Positions 1 to 6,455 of a DNA stretch of 12,632 nt are shown here, piece after piece. The stretch lies in NCBI GenBank assembly GCA_040268355.1, contig JAWRIT010000042.1, positions 1 to 12,632 of the forward strand. Direction: 5' to 3'. The DNA is from UBA1367 sp040268355 (GTDB lineage Bacteria > Actinomycetota > Coriobacteriia > Coriobacteriales > Atopobiaceae). Under the pieces are notes generated by a model that had not been told where the DNA came from, searched no databases, and worked only from the letters and a program-made list of their open reading frames with translations. Made by a program: the position numbers and the translations under genes. How positions within the stretch are numbered: position 1 is the stretch's first letter; the number at the start of each line of letters is the position of its first letter.

Positions 1-19
1 ACCACGAGCCACGCGGAAC

Positions 20-37
20 TGGGCCCATGGCGGCCCA
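20..37 (-). terminator. Possible hairpin terminator after the ligase gene
   Basis: A perfect 6-bp inverted repeat (TGGGCC / GGCCCA, 6-base loop) lies 24 bases past the ligase stop. No T tract follows it on the minus strand, so intrinsic termination is doubtful; it may only mark the 3' end. Confidence 0.25.
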
Positions 38-61
38 CCCCGCGCCGGCGCCTGTGCTGAG

Positions 62-1552
62 CTACGCCTCGGTCGGCTCGTCTGCGGGATCGGGATCGGC
101 CGCTGTCTCCTGCGTCTCCTCGGCCGTCGGCTCCGGCTCCGCTGCCTTCCTGCCACGCCGACGAAGGCTCTTGAAGCGCTGGCCGAGCTCAGCCTCGAGC
201 AGCCAGCGCTGCACCTTGCCGGTGGCGGTGCGGGGAAGCTCGTGCCCCAGCTCGATGACGTCGGCAAGGCGCTGGTCGTTCTGCCAGGTCTCCATGACGC
301 CCTTGAGCCTTCCCATGATGGCCTCGCGCGTGTCGTCGGCGAGGTCGTCGAGCACCAGCACCGGCATGCCCCGACGAAGCACGACGGCCATCTCGGAGGT
401 GCCGAGCTGCTCGGCGATCTCACGCTCGTACTCGGGCAGGAAGATCTTGGTCCCGCCCGGAAGCACAAGCATCTCCTTCTTGCGACCCTGGATGCGCAGG
501 CGGCCCTCCTCGTCGAGGCTGCCCAGGTCCCCCGTGTGCAGCACACCGTCCTCCAGGACCTCCGCGGTGTCCTCGGGCAGCTTGTAGTAGCCCTGCATCA
601 TGGCGAGCGGCGTCTGGATCAGGATCTCCCCGTCGTCGGCGATGGTGATGGTGCTGCCGGGGCAGACCTCGAGCGCAAAGGGGTCGTCTCCTTCGGCGCT
701 GATGGCGACGCCCGAGCTCGTCTCGGTGAGTCCGTAGCCAAAGGCGAGCCGGATGCCGCGATCCTTGACCTCCTGCAGGCGCTCTGCCGGGGCGTCGCCC
801 GCACCCACCAGGATGGCCTTGAGCTCCGCATTGATGAGGTTGCGGCGCAGGAGGTGCTCGAGCAGGATGGGGACGACCGAGGTGGCCGTGGGATGGAAGT
901 AGTCCCAGTCGGTGAAGACATGGCGCCCGCCGCGTCCCAGGGCCACCGTGGCCCCGCAGAGCCACGGCCACAGGAGTCCGCAGACGAAGCCAAAGACATG
1001 GGCCAGGGGGAGCACGCTGAGCAGCACGTCGCCAGGATCCAGCGGGAAGGTGCCGCTGCCGCCGAAGGCGCTCGCCATCAGGCTCTCGTCGGTGAGGGTC
1101 ACGGCCTTCGCCCGCGAGGTGGTGCCACTGGTGAAGAACAGGATCTTGCCAGTGGGGTCGGGCGCCGGTCCGGCGAGGTGGCCCTGAAGCGCCGTCGCGC
1201 GCTCTTCGGAGGAGCACCACAGAAGGTCGGCGTCCACATAGGGAAGCAGCTGCGCCAGCAGCTTGTCGGACACGGCGGTGTCGAGCATCGCAATCTGCAG
1301 GCCGGCGACGTTCGCCGCGAAGATCTCCACGACGCAGTCGTAGCTGCCGTCCGAGAGGATGGCCACGCAGCTCTTGCCGGACGCCCGCAGCTGCTCGGCC
1401 CGATCGCTCACGTCACGAGCGAAGCCTGCCCAGGTGACGCGCTGGTAGACGCCGCGCGCCCCATGGAGCAGGGCGATGGCGTCCGGGCGCTCCTGCGTCA
1501 TGCGCGAGAGCAGGTCCTGAAAGCTGGTGCAGTGAAAGACGGCAGCGGTCAT
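62..1552 (-). CDS. AMP-forming acyl-CoA/acyl-ACP ligase (class I adenylate-forming enzyme)
   Basis: The 496-residue product belongs to the class I adenylate-forming (ANL) superfamily, which activates a carboxylate with ATP as an acyl-AMP and then transfers it to CoA or a carrier protein. Visible motifs are the P-loop-like TSGTT at 141-145, GYGLTET at 272-278, HTGD at 339-342 with the ATP-ribose-binding Asp, GRKKE at 356-360, and PRTATGK at 440-446, whose Lys446 is the expected catalytic lysine of the C-terminal subdomain. The overall look is that of fatty-acid (FadD-like) or acyl-ACP synthetases, but the substrate cannot be read from sequence. I start it at the ATG at 1552 because an AGGGGGA ribosome site lies 8 bases upstream; an in-frame ATG at 1642 would add 30 residues unlike the family. 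After about residue 460 comes a basic patch and then an Ala/Pro/Glu/Asp-rich acidic tail that is not part of the fold. It diverges from the P-loop gene at 1774. I found no convincing promoter. Confidence 0.9.
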   Translation of the reverse strand: MTAAVFHCTSFQDLLSRMTQERPDAIALLHGARGVYQRVTWAGFARDVSDRAEQLRASGKSCVAILSDGSYDCVVEIFAANVAGLQIAMLDTAVSDKLLAQLLPYVDADLLWCSSEERATALQGHLAGPAPDPTGKILFFTSGTTSRAKAVTLTDESLMASAFGGSGTFPLDPGDVLLSVLPLAHVFGFVCGLLWPWLCGATVALGRGGRHVFTDWDYFHPTATSVVPILLEHLLRRNLINAELKAILVGAGDAPAERLQEVKDRGIRLAFGYGLTETSSGVAISAEGDDPFALEVCPGSTITIADDGEILIQTPLAMMQGYYKLPEDTAEVLEDGVLHTGDLGSLDEEGRLRIQGRKKEMLVLPGGTKIFLPEYEREIAEQLGTSEMAVVLRRGMPVLVLDDLADDTREAIMGRLKGVMETWQNDQRLADVIELGHELPRTATGKVQRWLLEAELGQRFKSLRRRGRKAAEPEPTAEETQETAADPDPADEPTEA

Positions 1553-1560
1553 GGTGAGCG

Positions 1561-1567
1561 TCCCCCT
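1561..1567 (-). promoter_or_regulatory. Ribosome binding site deciding the ligase start
   Basis: Read on the minus strand this is AGGGGGA, 8 bases before the ATG at 1552. It supports that start over the upstream in-frame ATG at 1642, which has no comparable site. Confidence 0.7.
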
Positions 1568-1595
1568 ATGGTCGGATGGCGGTGGCCATGCCAAA

Positions 1596-1606
1596 GTGTG
1601 ACACAC
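1596..1606. promoter_or_regulatory. Inverted repeat GTGTGACACAC, possible operator
   Basis: An 11-base palindrome with a single central base lies 44 bases upstream of the ligase ATG, in the divergent region shared with the P-loop gene. A TGTGAC half-site recurs at 1684-1689. The position fits a repressor site for the ligase gene, but no regulator is known and a short palindrome can occur by chance. Confidence 0.25.
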
Positions 1607-1737
1607 AAGTGGGCCCAAACCGTCTCTGGCCGTCGCCCGCATCCACAGTCGGGCGAAAAAGCAGGCGGTGGGTCGTGGGCCGCTGTGACAATTGGTGCGT
1701 TTTCTCGCATGGCACCAGCGGCTCCTGTGCGAACTCG

Positions 1738-1743
1738 TATAGT
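1738..1743 (+). promoter_or_regulatory. Candidate -10 box for the P-loop gene
   Basis: TATAGT matches the -10 consensus at 5 of 6 positions. It lies 30 bases before the start codon, leaving room for a short leader containing the ribosome site. No recognisable -35 hexamer is found 16-18 bases upstream, so this is a partial assignment. Confidence 0.4.
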
Positions 1744-1761
1744 AGTCGTTGGCAGTCGGGT

Positions 1762-1769
1762 GGGGGAGG
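1762..1769 (+). promoter_or_regulatory. Ribosome binding site deciding the P-loop gene start
   Basis: GGGGGAGG, 4 bases before the ATG at 1774, fixes this start. Upstream in-frame starts (from 1576) would place the Walker A motif far from the N-terminus. Confidence 0.7.
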
Positions 1770-1773
1770 CCGC

Positions 1774-2367
1774 ATGTCCAAGATCGTCATCACCGGGGGG
1801 CCGTGCGCGGGCAAGACCACGCTGATGGGCTTGCTCGCCGCTGCGTTCGTGAGCAGGGGACGCGAGGTCGTGCTGGTCAACGAGTGCGCCACCGAGCTGC
1901 TGGCGCAGGGCGTCACGCCAGAGAGCTGCGGCAGCGTGTTGGGATTTCAGCGGCGCGTCTTCGACCTGCAGCTCGACAAGGAGGCTCGCCTCGCCAGCAT
2001 GCCGGACGACGCGGTGATCCTCTTGGACCGCGGGCTGGTGGACAATGCGGGGTACCTCTCCGATGCCGAGCTTGACCTGCTGCTCGCCGAGCGGGGGATG
2101 ACCCGCCGCGACGCCTGCGCCCGCTATGACGCCGTGGTGCACCTGGTGACGGCCGCCATCGGCGCAGAGCGCTACTTCTCGCACGAGACCAACGAGCACC
2201 GGCTCGAGGGAATCGATGAGGCCGTGCGCGTGGACGCGGCCCTGCGCTCCGGGTGGGCCGACCATCCCCATCTGCAGGTCATCGACAACACGGGTTCTTT
2301 CAACGAGAAGCTCGACCGTGCCGTCGCCGCCGTGCTTGCGACGGTCGAGGTCGAGGTGCCTGCGTAA
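1774..2367 (+). CDS. P-loop NTPase, AAA_28 / NadR-kinase-like family
   Basis: The 197-residue protein opens directly with a beta strand and Walker A motif, GGPCAGKTT (residues 8-16). It continues with an NECATELL segment (36-43) and LLDRGLVDN (83-91), the pattern I associate with AAA_28 ATP-binding proteins, related to the ribosylnicotinamide-kinase half of NadR and to deoxynucleoside-kinase-like folds. The LDRG stretch probably carries the acidic Mg-binding or substrate-binding residue. There are no membrane segments or signal peptide, so it should be cytosolic. A small-molecule kinase or a GTP/ATP switch are both plausible; the substrate is unknown. It stands alone, divergent from the ligase gene and convergent with ygiQ, so its neighbours give no functional clue. 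Length and GC bias match the surrounding genes. Family assignment is fairly sure; function is not. Confidence 0.85.
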   Translation: MSKIVITGGPCAGKTTLMGLLAAAFVSRGREVVLVNECATELLAQGVTPESCGSVLGFQRRVFDLQLDKEARLASMPDDAVILLDRGLVDNAGYLSDAELDLLLAERGMTRRDACARYDAVVHLVTAAIGAERYFSHETNEHRLEGIDEAVRVDAALRSGWADHPHLQVIDNTGSFNEKLDRAVAAVLATVEVEVPA

Positions 2368-2406
2368 GGCGTCTACGCCCAGCGCGTGCCGGCGGCGCCT
2401 GACGCC
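2368..2406. terminator. Weak stem-loop between convergent genes
   Basis: GGCGTC (2368-2373) pairs with GACGCC (2401-2406), and CGCC (2376-2379) can pair inside with GGCG (2391-2394). The structure sits immediately after the P-loop gene stop in the 76-base convergent gap. It has no T tract on either strand, so it is only a candidate bidirectional 3'-end structure. Confidence 0.25.
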
Positions 2407-2431
2407 CGCCTGTGCCCCCACCTGACGCCCG
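2398..2431. repeat. Short direct repeat
   Basis: CCTGACGCCCG occurs at 2398-2408 and again at 2421-2431, a 23-base period, in the convergent gap. Two copies only. It may be chance in C-rich DNA or a small duplication; no function is implied. Confidence 0.4.
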
Positions 2432-2443
2432 TGCGCACCTCGC

Positions 2444-4378
2444 CTACGCCGTGCCCCTGCCTCGACCCCTCCTGCGGCGCCTTCGCTTCTGACCGGAAGT
2501 CTGGTCCGTGCGCGAGCGACCCGCCCCGCCCCCTCCGGTCGGCTTGTCTGGTCGCACCAGGCAGGCAGGTCCGTACCCGATCAGGTCCTCGCGTCCGGCC
2601 TTGCGCAGCGCCTCCCGCACCAGCGCGTGGTTCTTGGGGTTGCGATACTGGATGAGCGCCCGCTGCATGGCCTTCTCGTGCGGGTTGGTGGGGCAGTAGA
2701 CGCGCTCCATGGTGCGTGGGTCGAGGCCGGTGTAGTAGATGCAGGTGGAGACCGTCGAGGGCGTGGGGTAGAAGTCGCTCACCTGCTCGGGGTTGTAGCC
2801 CAGGTCGCGGCAGAACTCGGCCAGCTCCACCGCCACCCGCATCGTGGATCCCGGATGGCTGCTCATGAGGTAGGGAAGCACGTACTGCTCCTTGCCCGCC
2901 TCATGGCTCATGCGCTCGAAGGTCTCGCAGAAGCGCTCGTAGATGCCGTGCGAGGGCTTTCCCATCACGTGCAGGACCTCGTCGGAGACGTGTTCGGGCG
3001 CCAGGCGGAGCTGTCCGGAGGTGTGGTGCTCGGCAAGCTCGCGAATGAAGGTGTGGTCGTCATCGAGCAGGGCGTAGTCAAAGCGGATGCCGCTGCGCAC
3101 GAAGACCTTCTTGACGCCGGGAAGCGCGCGTAGCTTGCGCAGCAGCCGCACGTAGCTCTTGTGCGTGACGGTGAGGTGCGGGCAGGGTTCGGGCGAGAGG
3201 CAGCGCCTTCCGACGCAGGCCCCGCGCGAGAGCTGCTTCTGGCAGGCCGGCACGCGGAAGTTCGCCGTCGGGCCTCCCACGTCGTGGATGTAGCCCTTGA
3301 AGTCCGGGTCGCGCGTCATGGTCTCGGCCTCCGCGACCAGGCTCTCGTCGCTGCGACTCTGGATGATGCGGCCCTGGTGGAAGTTGAGCGCGCAGAAGGA
3401 GCACTCGCCCAGGCACCCCCGGTTGCTCGAGAGGCTGAACTTGACCTCCTTCAGCGCGGGGATCCCACCTGCCGCCTCGTAGCTGGGGTGATAGGCGCGG
3501 GCGTAGGGCAGCTCGTAGACCGCGTCAAACTCCTCGGTCGTGAGCGGCGTGGCCGGCGGATTCTGGATGACGTAGACCCCATGCGGGTACTCCTCCACGA
3601 GCGCACGCCCCAGGAAGGGGTTGAGCTGCCGGTACTGCTGGCCAAAGCTCTGCGCGTAGGTGCGCCGGTCCGCCTTCAGCTGCTCGAAGGTCGGAAGCAC
3701 CACCGGTCGGTCGCACTGCTCGTAGCTGCGCGCCCGGTAGACGGTGCCGGCAATGAAGCTCAGGTCCTCCACCGAGAGCCCGGCGTCGAGCGCCTCGGCG
3801 ATCTCGACGACGGAATGCTCGCCCATGCCGTAGGAGATGAGGTCCGCCCCCGAATCCAGCAGAACGGAGCGTTTGAGGCTGTCCGACCAGTAGTCGTAGT
3901 GCGCGAGACGGCGCAGAGACGCCTCGATGCCCCCGAGGATGATGGGGGTGCGCTTGTAGGTGCGGCGAATGAGGTTGCCGTAGACCACCACGGCGTGGTC
4001 GGGACGCAGGCCCATCTGCCCGCCGGGGGAGTAGAAGTCCTTGGACCTGCGGCGCTTGGCCACCGTGTAGTGGTTGACCATGGAGTCCATGTTGCCGGCG
4101 GAGACCAGAAAGCCCAGGCGCGGCTCGCCAAGGACCTGCACGCTCCCTGGGTCGCGCCAGTCGGGCTGGGCGATGACGCCCACGCGAAAGCCGTGCGCCT
4201 CCAGCAGGCGGCAGATGATGGCGCAGCCGAACGAGGGGTGGTCGACGTAGGCGTCGCCGCAGACGTAGACGAAGTCACAGCGGTCCCAGCCACGCCGCAG
4301 CATCTCCGCGCGCGTGGTGGGAAGGAAGGCGGCCTCGCCCGAGAGGCCGTTGCCGTAGGTACGCACGTTACCAAACAT
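2444..4378 (-). CDS. ygiQ: YgiQ-family (UPF0313) radical SAM protein
   Basis: This 644-residue protein carries the radical SAM iron-sulfur motif CxxxCxxC at Cys322, Cys326 and Cys329, within SSNRGCLGECSFC. Family marks of YgiQ/UPF0313 proteins include an N-terminal block with ILGGIEASLRRL and SYGMGEH, HDVGGPTANF after the SAM core, and LAPEH and SDFYPTP in the second half. Four further cysteines at 379, 388, 393 and 399 form the conserved family Cys cluster and could hold another metal site. Radical SAM enzymes cleave S-adenosylmethionine to a 5'-deoxyadenosyl radical; the substrate of YgiQ is not established. Length is a little below E. coli YgiQ. The C-terminal 27 residues are low-complexity, Gly- and Arg-rich. 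I start at 4378 because an extended -10 box ends 6 bases before this ATG and neither it nor the ATG at 4414 has a ribosome site, suggesting a leaderless mRNA. It diverges from proA. Confidence 0.92.
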   Translation of the reverse strand: MFGNVRTYGNGLSGEAAFLPTTRAEMLRRGWDRCDFVYVCGDAYVDHPSFGCAIICRLLEAHGFRVGVIAQPDWRDPGSVQVLGEPRLGFLVSAGNMDSMVNHYTVAKRRRSKDFYSPGGQMGLRPDHAVVVYGNLIRRTYKRTPIILGGIEASLRRLAHYDYWSDSLKRSVLLDSGADLISYGMGEHSVVEIAEALDAGLSVEDLSFIAGTVYRARSYEQCDRPVVLPTFEQLKADRRTYAQSFGQQYRQLNPFLGRALVEEYPHGVYVIQNPPATPLTTEEFDAVYELPYARAYHPSYEAAGGIPALKEVKFSLSSNRGCLGECSFCALNFHQGRIIQSRSDESLVAEAETMTRDPDFKGYIHDVGGPTANFRVPACQKQLSRGACVGRRCLSPEPCPHLTVTHKSYVRLLRKLRALPGVKKVFVRSGIRFDYALLDDDHTFIRELAEHHTSGQLRLAPEHVSDEVLHVMGKPSHGIYERFCETFERMSHEAGKEQYVLPYLMSSHPGSTMRVAVELAEFCRDLGYNPEQVSDFYPTPSTVSTCIYYTGLDPRTMERVYCPTNPHEKAMQRALIQYRNPKNHALVREALRKAGREDLIGYGPACLVRPDKPTGGGGAGRSRTDQTSGQKRRRRRRGRGRGTA

Positions 4379-4384
4379 GTACCC

Positions 4385-4393
4385 ATTATGACA
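4385..4393 (-). promoter_or_regulatory. Extended -10 promoter of ygiQ, apparently leaderless
   Basis: The minus strand reads TGTCATAAT, an extended -10 (TGn plus CATAAT, 5 of 6 to TATAAT). Six bases separate it from the ATG at 4378, placing the expected transcription start on the A of the start codon. The -35 region is poor, as is common for extended -10 promoters. Confidence 0.5.
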
Positions 4394-4421
4394 CGTGCGC
4401 AGGTAGCGGGCCATGCTGCGT

Positions 4422-4427
4422 TACGAT
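4422..4427 (+). promoter_or_regulatory. Weak candidate -10 box for proA
   Basis: TACGAT fits the TAnnnT pattern and lies 36 bases before the proA ATG; a clear -35 hexamer is missing. The proA ribosome site is GAGAGGA at 4451-4457. Confidence 0.3.
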
Positions 4428-4463
4428 TGCGGTAGAGAGCCACTCCTTTAGAGAGGATGTCCC

Positions 4464-5744
4464 ATGAGCACGATCGCAGATACCGCGGCCCAGATGAAGC
4501 TCCAGAGTCCGGTCATGGCGGCCACCCCGGTCGAGCGGCGCGACGACGCGCTCGCCCGCATCAAGGACGCCCTGCTCGCCCATGCTGACGAGATCTTTGC
4601 GGCCAACGAGCAGGACCTCGCGGCGGCACAGGAGGAGGGCGTCGCGGAGGCGGTCGCCGCTCGCCTGCGCTTCGACGAGCACAAGCTGGCTGACGTCGTC
4701 GCGGGCATCGACGGGCTCATCGCCCTGCCCGATCCGGTCGGTCGCACCCTGCTCGATCGCGAGCTCGACGAGGGTCTGGTGCTGCAACGTGTGAGCTGCC
4801 CCATCGGCGTGATCGGCGTCATCTTCGAGGCGCGTCCCGACGCACTCGTGCAGATCTCCACCCTGTGCCTCAAGAGCGGCAACTGCGCCATCCTCAAGGG
4901 CGGCAGCGAGACCATGCGAACGAACAAGGCGCTCTTTGAGGTTATCTACCAGGCCGCACGTGAGGCCGGTCTTCCCGAGGCATGCCTGCACCAGGTGGAG
5001 GCGCGCGAGGAGATCTCGGAGCTGCTGGGGTGCTATGGGCTCGTCGACCTGCTCATCCCCCGCGGCTCGAACGCCTTCGTGCGCTACATCATGGACAACA
5101 CCAAGATTCCCGTGATGGGCCATGCCGACGGCATCTGCCACATCTACGTGGACAAGGCGGCCGACGTCGAGCGTGCGGTGCGCGTCTGCGTCGATGCCAA
5201 GATCCAGTACACCGCCGCCTGCAACGCGGTGGAGACGCTGCTCGTCGACCGCGCGCTCGCGCCGGCGTTTCTGCCGCCGCTCGCCGCCGCGCTCAAGGCG
5301 GAGGGCGTCGAGGTCAGAGGCGATGCCGAGACCTGCGCCCTCATTGACGCCGTGCCGGCGAGCGAGGCGGACTGGGACACCGAGTACCTGGCCCTCGTGG
5401 TGTCCGTCAAGCTGGTGGACGGCGTCGACGAGGCGATCGACCACATCAACCGCCATGGCTCGCACCACACCGACGCCATCATGACCGAGGACGCCGAGAC
5501 GGCCGAGCGCTTCATGCGCCTGGTCGACTCCGCGGGTGTCTACCAGAACTGCTCGACGCGCTTCGCCGACGGCTTCCGCTACGGCTTCGGCGCCGAGGTG
5601 GGCATCTCCACGAGCAAGCTGCACGCGCGCGGCCCCGTCGGCCTCGACGGCCTGGTCACCTACAAGTACAAGCTCTATGGGTCGGGGCAGATCGTCGACG
5701 ACTACGCCAGCGGAAAGGCGCAGTTCCACCACCGCGACCGCTAA
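4464..5744 (+). CDS. proA: Gamma-glutamyl phosphate reductase
   Basis: ProA reduces gamma-glutamyl phosphate to glutamate-5-semialdehyde with NADPH, the second step of proline synthesis from glutamate, in the cytosol. The 426-residue length is typical. The aldehyde-dehydrogenase-type fold shows FEARPDAL (121-128), LKGGSE (144-149) and IPRGS (198-202) in the cofactor-binding half, the catalytic cysteine Cys253 within YTAACNAVETLL, and the conserved C-terminal block RFADGFRYGFGAEVGIST with HARGPVGLDGL. GAGAGGA ends 6 bases before the ATG and sets the start. The usual partner proB (glutamate 5-kinase) is not adjacent on either side, so here proA stands alone, diverging from ygiQ and converging on the zinc-ribbon gene. 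No frame disruption or missing key residue is seen. Confidence 0.97.
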   Translation: MSTIADTAAQMKLQSPVMAATPVERRDDALARIKDALLAHADEIFAANEQDLAAAQEEGVAEAVAARLRFDEHKLADVVAGIDGLIALPDPVGRTLLDRELDEGLVLQRVSCPIGVIGVIFEARPDALVQISTLCLKSGNCAILKGGSETMRTNKALFEVIYQAAREAGLPEACLHQVEAREEISELLGCYGLVDLLIPRGSNAFVRYIMDNTKIPVMGHADGICHIYVDKAADVERAVRVCVDAKIQYTAACNAVETLLVDRALAPAFLPPLAAALKAEGVEVRGDAETCALIDAVPASEADWDTEYLALVVSVKLVDGVDEAIDHINRHGSHHTDAIMTEDAETAERFMRLVDSAGVYQNCSTRFADGFRYGFGAEVGISTSKLHARGPVGLDGLVTYKYKLYGSGQIVDDYASGKAQFHHRDR

Positions 5745-5762
5745 GGGCGCCGCGCTTCGGGA

Positions 5763-5939
5763 CTAGGCGCTCTCCGCCCAGGTGTAGCCGCACGTGTTGC
5801 ATCGGTACGACCTGATGGTGCCGCCAAAGCCGTCGGGGAAGGTGTCGGTGCACACGACGTCCTCGCTGCCGCACTGCGGGCAGTCGGGGGAGGCGAGATA
5901 GGCGTCCAGCTCTTCGTCGCTGATCTCAGATACGACCAT
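5763..5939 (-). CDS. Small zinc-ribbon protein (58 residues)
   Basis: A short reading frame on the minus strand gives a 58-residue protein with a strong ribosome site, AAGGAG, 5 bases before its ATG. It has two cysteine knuckles, CPQC (20-23) and CNTC (47-50), spaced as in a classic four-cysteine zinc ribbon, plus a lone Cys30 between them. After the second knuckle comes GYTW, a frequent ending of rubredoxin-like or ribosomal-type ribbons. The N-terminal 19 residues are acidic (SEISDEELDAY). The linker DGFGGTIRSYR lies between the knuckles. Such small ribbons often bind nucleic acid or act as protein adaptors; I do not recognise a named family. It converges on proA, with 18 bases between the two stops. 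Because it is short it is easily missed, but the ribosome site and the ordered Cys pairs make it a likely real gene. Confidence 0.85.
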   Translation of the reverse strand: MVVSEISDEELDAYLASPDCPQCGSEDVVCTDTFPDGFGGTIRSYRCNTCGYTWAESA

Positions 5940-5944
5940 GGGTG

Positions 5945-5950
5945 CTCCTT
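5945..5950 (-). promoter_or_regulatory. Ribosome binding site of the zinc-ribbon gene
   Basis: AAGGAG on the minus strand, 5 bases before the ATG at 5939, is the strongest Shine-Dalgarno site in the window and the main support for this small gene. Confidence 0.75.
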
Positions 5951-6119
5951 AGGATGTTGCGAGCGGGTGCGAACGAGACGACGGGTCCAGTATGCTCCCG
6001 GAAGGCCGGGTGCGGGTGCCCGCGTGTCGCGGTGTCGGCGAACGTCTTTCGCAGCGAGCGACCCTGGTTGCGTGTTGGGTGTGCATTGTCCGCATGAGGG
6101 GCGTGGCGGCATCGGCAGT

Positions 6120-6128
6120 TGCTATAAT
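6120..6128 (+). promoter_or_regulatory. Extended -10 promoter of tatA
   Basis: TGCTATAAT is a perfect extended -10 element (TGn followed by TATAAT). Transcription should begin near 6135, giving a leader of nearly 60 bases before tatA. No good -35 hexamer lies upstream, consistent with extended -10 promoters. Confidence 0.7.
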
Positions 6129-6144
6129 CCTAAGACTGTGATCT

Positions 6145-6168
6145 CGTGTTCCTGTGTGGTGGGACACG
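6145..6168 (+). promoter_or_regulatory. Hairpin in the tatA leader
   Basis: CGTGTTCC (6145-6152) pairs with GGGACACG (6161-6168) over 8 base pairs including one G-U, with an 8-base loop. It ends 12 bases before the ribosome site at 6181-6186. It could protect the 5' end or influence initiation. No known riboswitch class is recognised. Confidence 0.4.
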
Positions 6169-6180
6169 CTACGTACTACG

Positions 6181-6186
6181 AAAGGA
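6181..6186 (+). promoter_or_regulatory. Ribosome binding site deciding the tatA start
   Basis: AAAGGA, 6 bases before the ATG at 6193, selects this start over the in-frame ATG at 6154, which would add 13 residues ahead of the membrane helix. Confidence 0.7.
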
Positions 6187-6192
6187 CACGTC

Positions 6193-6417
6193 ATGGGACT
6201 TCGCCCAATGGAGCTCATCATCATTCTTGCCGTCGCCCTGCTTATCTTTGGGCCCAAGAACCTGCCGAAGCTTGGCAAGAGCCTTGGCCAGACCGTCAAG
6301 AACGTCCGTGAGGGCATGGAGGGCGACTCCGAGGACGAGGCGAAGCAGGTCGAGCCTGCCGAGGAGGTCGTCGCAGACGAGGCTTCCTCCGACACGGACG
6401 ACGCGCAGGACGCCTAG
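6193..6417 (+). CDS. tatA: Twin-arginine translocase subunit TatA
   Basis: TatA oligomerises in the cytoplasmic membrane to let folded proteins with twin-arginine signal peptides cross. The 74-residue product has the standard plan: a short N-terminus (MGLRP), one hydrophobic transmembrane helix at about residues 6-18 (MELIIILAVALLI), the Phe19-Gly20 hinge, an amphipathic helix at about 21-40 (PKNLPKLGKSLGQTVKNV), and a strongly acidic disordered tail. The FGPKNLPKLG signature is typical of TatA/TatE; a TatB role cannot be excluded, but the short length favours TatA. No tatC or tatB is adjacent, so this is an orphan tatA. It is transcribed from an extended -10 promoter with a hairpin-containing leader, and greA follows 146 bases downstream. 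Confidence 0.93.
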   Translation: MGLRPMELIIILAVALLIFGPKNLPKLGKSLGQTVKNVREGMEGDSEDEAKQVEPAEEVVADEASSDTDDAQDA

Positions 6418-6455
6418 CCGGATGGCGAGCGGGGCGTAGCCGTCTCGCTCCACGT

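Noticed and set aside
242..1825. Long plus-strand open frame antisense to the acyl ligase
   Set aside because: Low-complexity, Gly/Ala/Arg/His-rich translation without recognisable domains; a shadow of the GC-rich third positions of the ligase gene.
3161..4435. Long plus-strand open frame antisense to ygiQ
   Set aside because: No family motif and no ribosome site; the minus-strand frame is a clear radical SAM protein.
4386..5732. Long minus-strand open frame antisense to proA
   Set aside because: Val/Asp/His/Leu-rich shadow translation; proA on the plus strand has all its catalytic motifs.
5746..5770. Possible hairpin between proA and the zinc-ribbon gene
   Set aside because: Only a 5-bp GCGCC/GGCGC stem with a 14-base loop, overlapping the zinc-ribbon stop codon; too weak to call a terminator.
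5997..6010. CCCGG-AAGG-CCGGG stem-loop upstream of the zinc-ribbon gene
   Set aside because: A 5-bp stem of this composition is expected by chance in such GC-rich DNA; nearby CATACT on the minus strand has no -35 partner.
5967..6311. Plus-strand open frame covering the gap before tatA
   Set aside because: It runs through the tatA promoter and over tatA in another frame, with Arg/Ser/His-rich content and no ribosome site.
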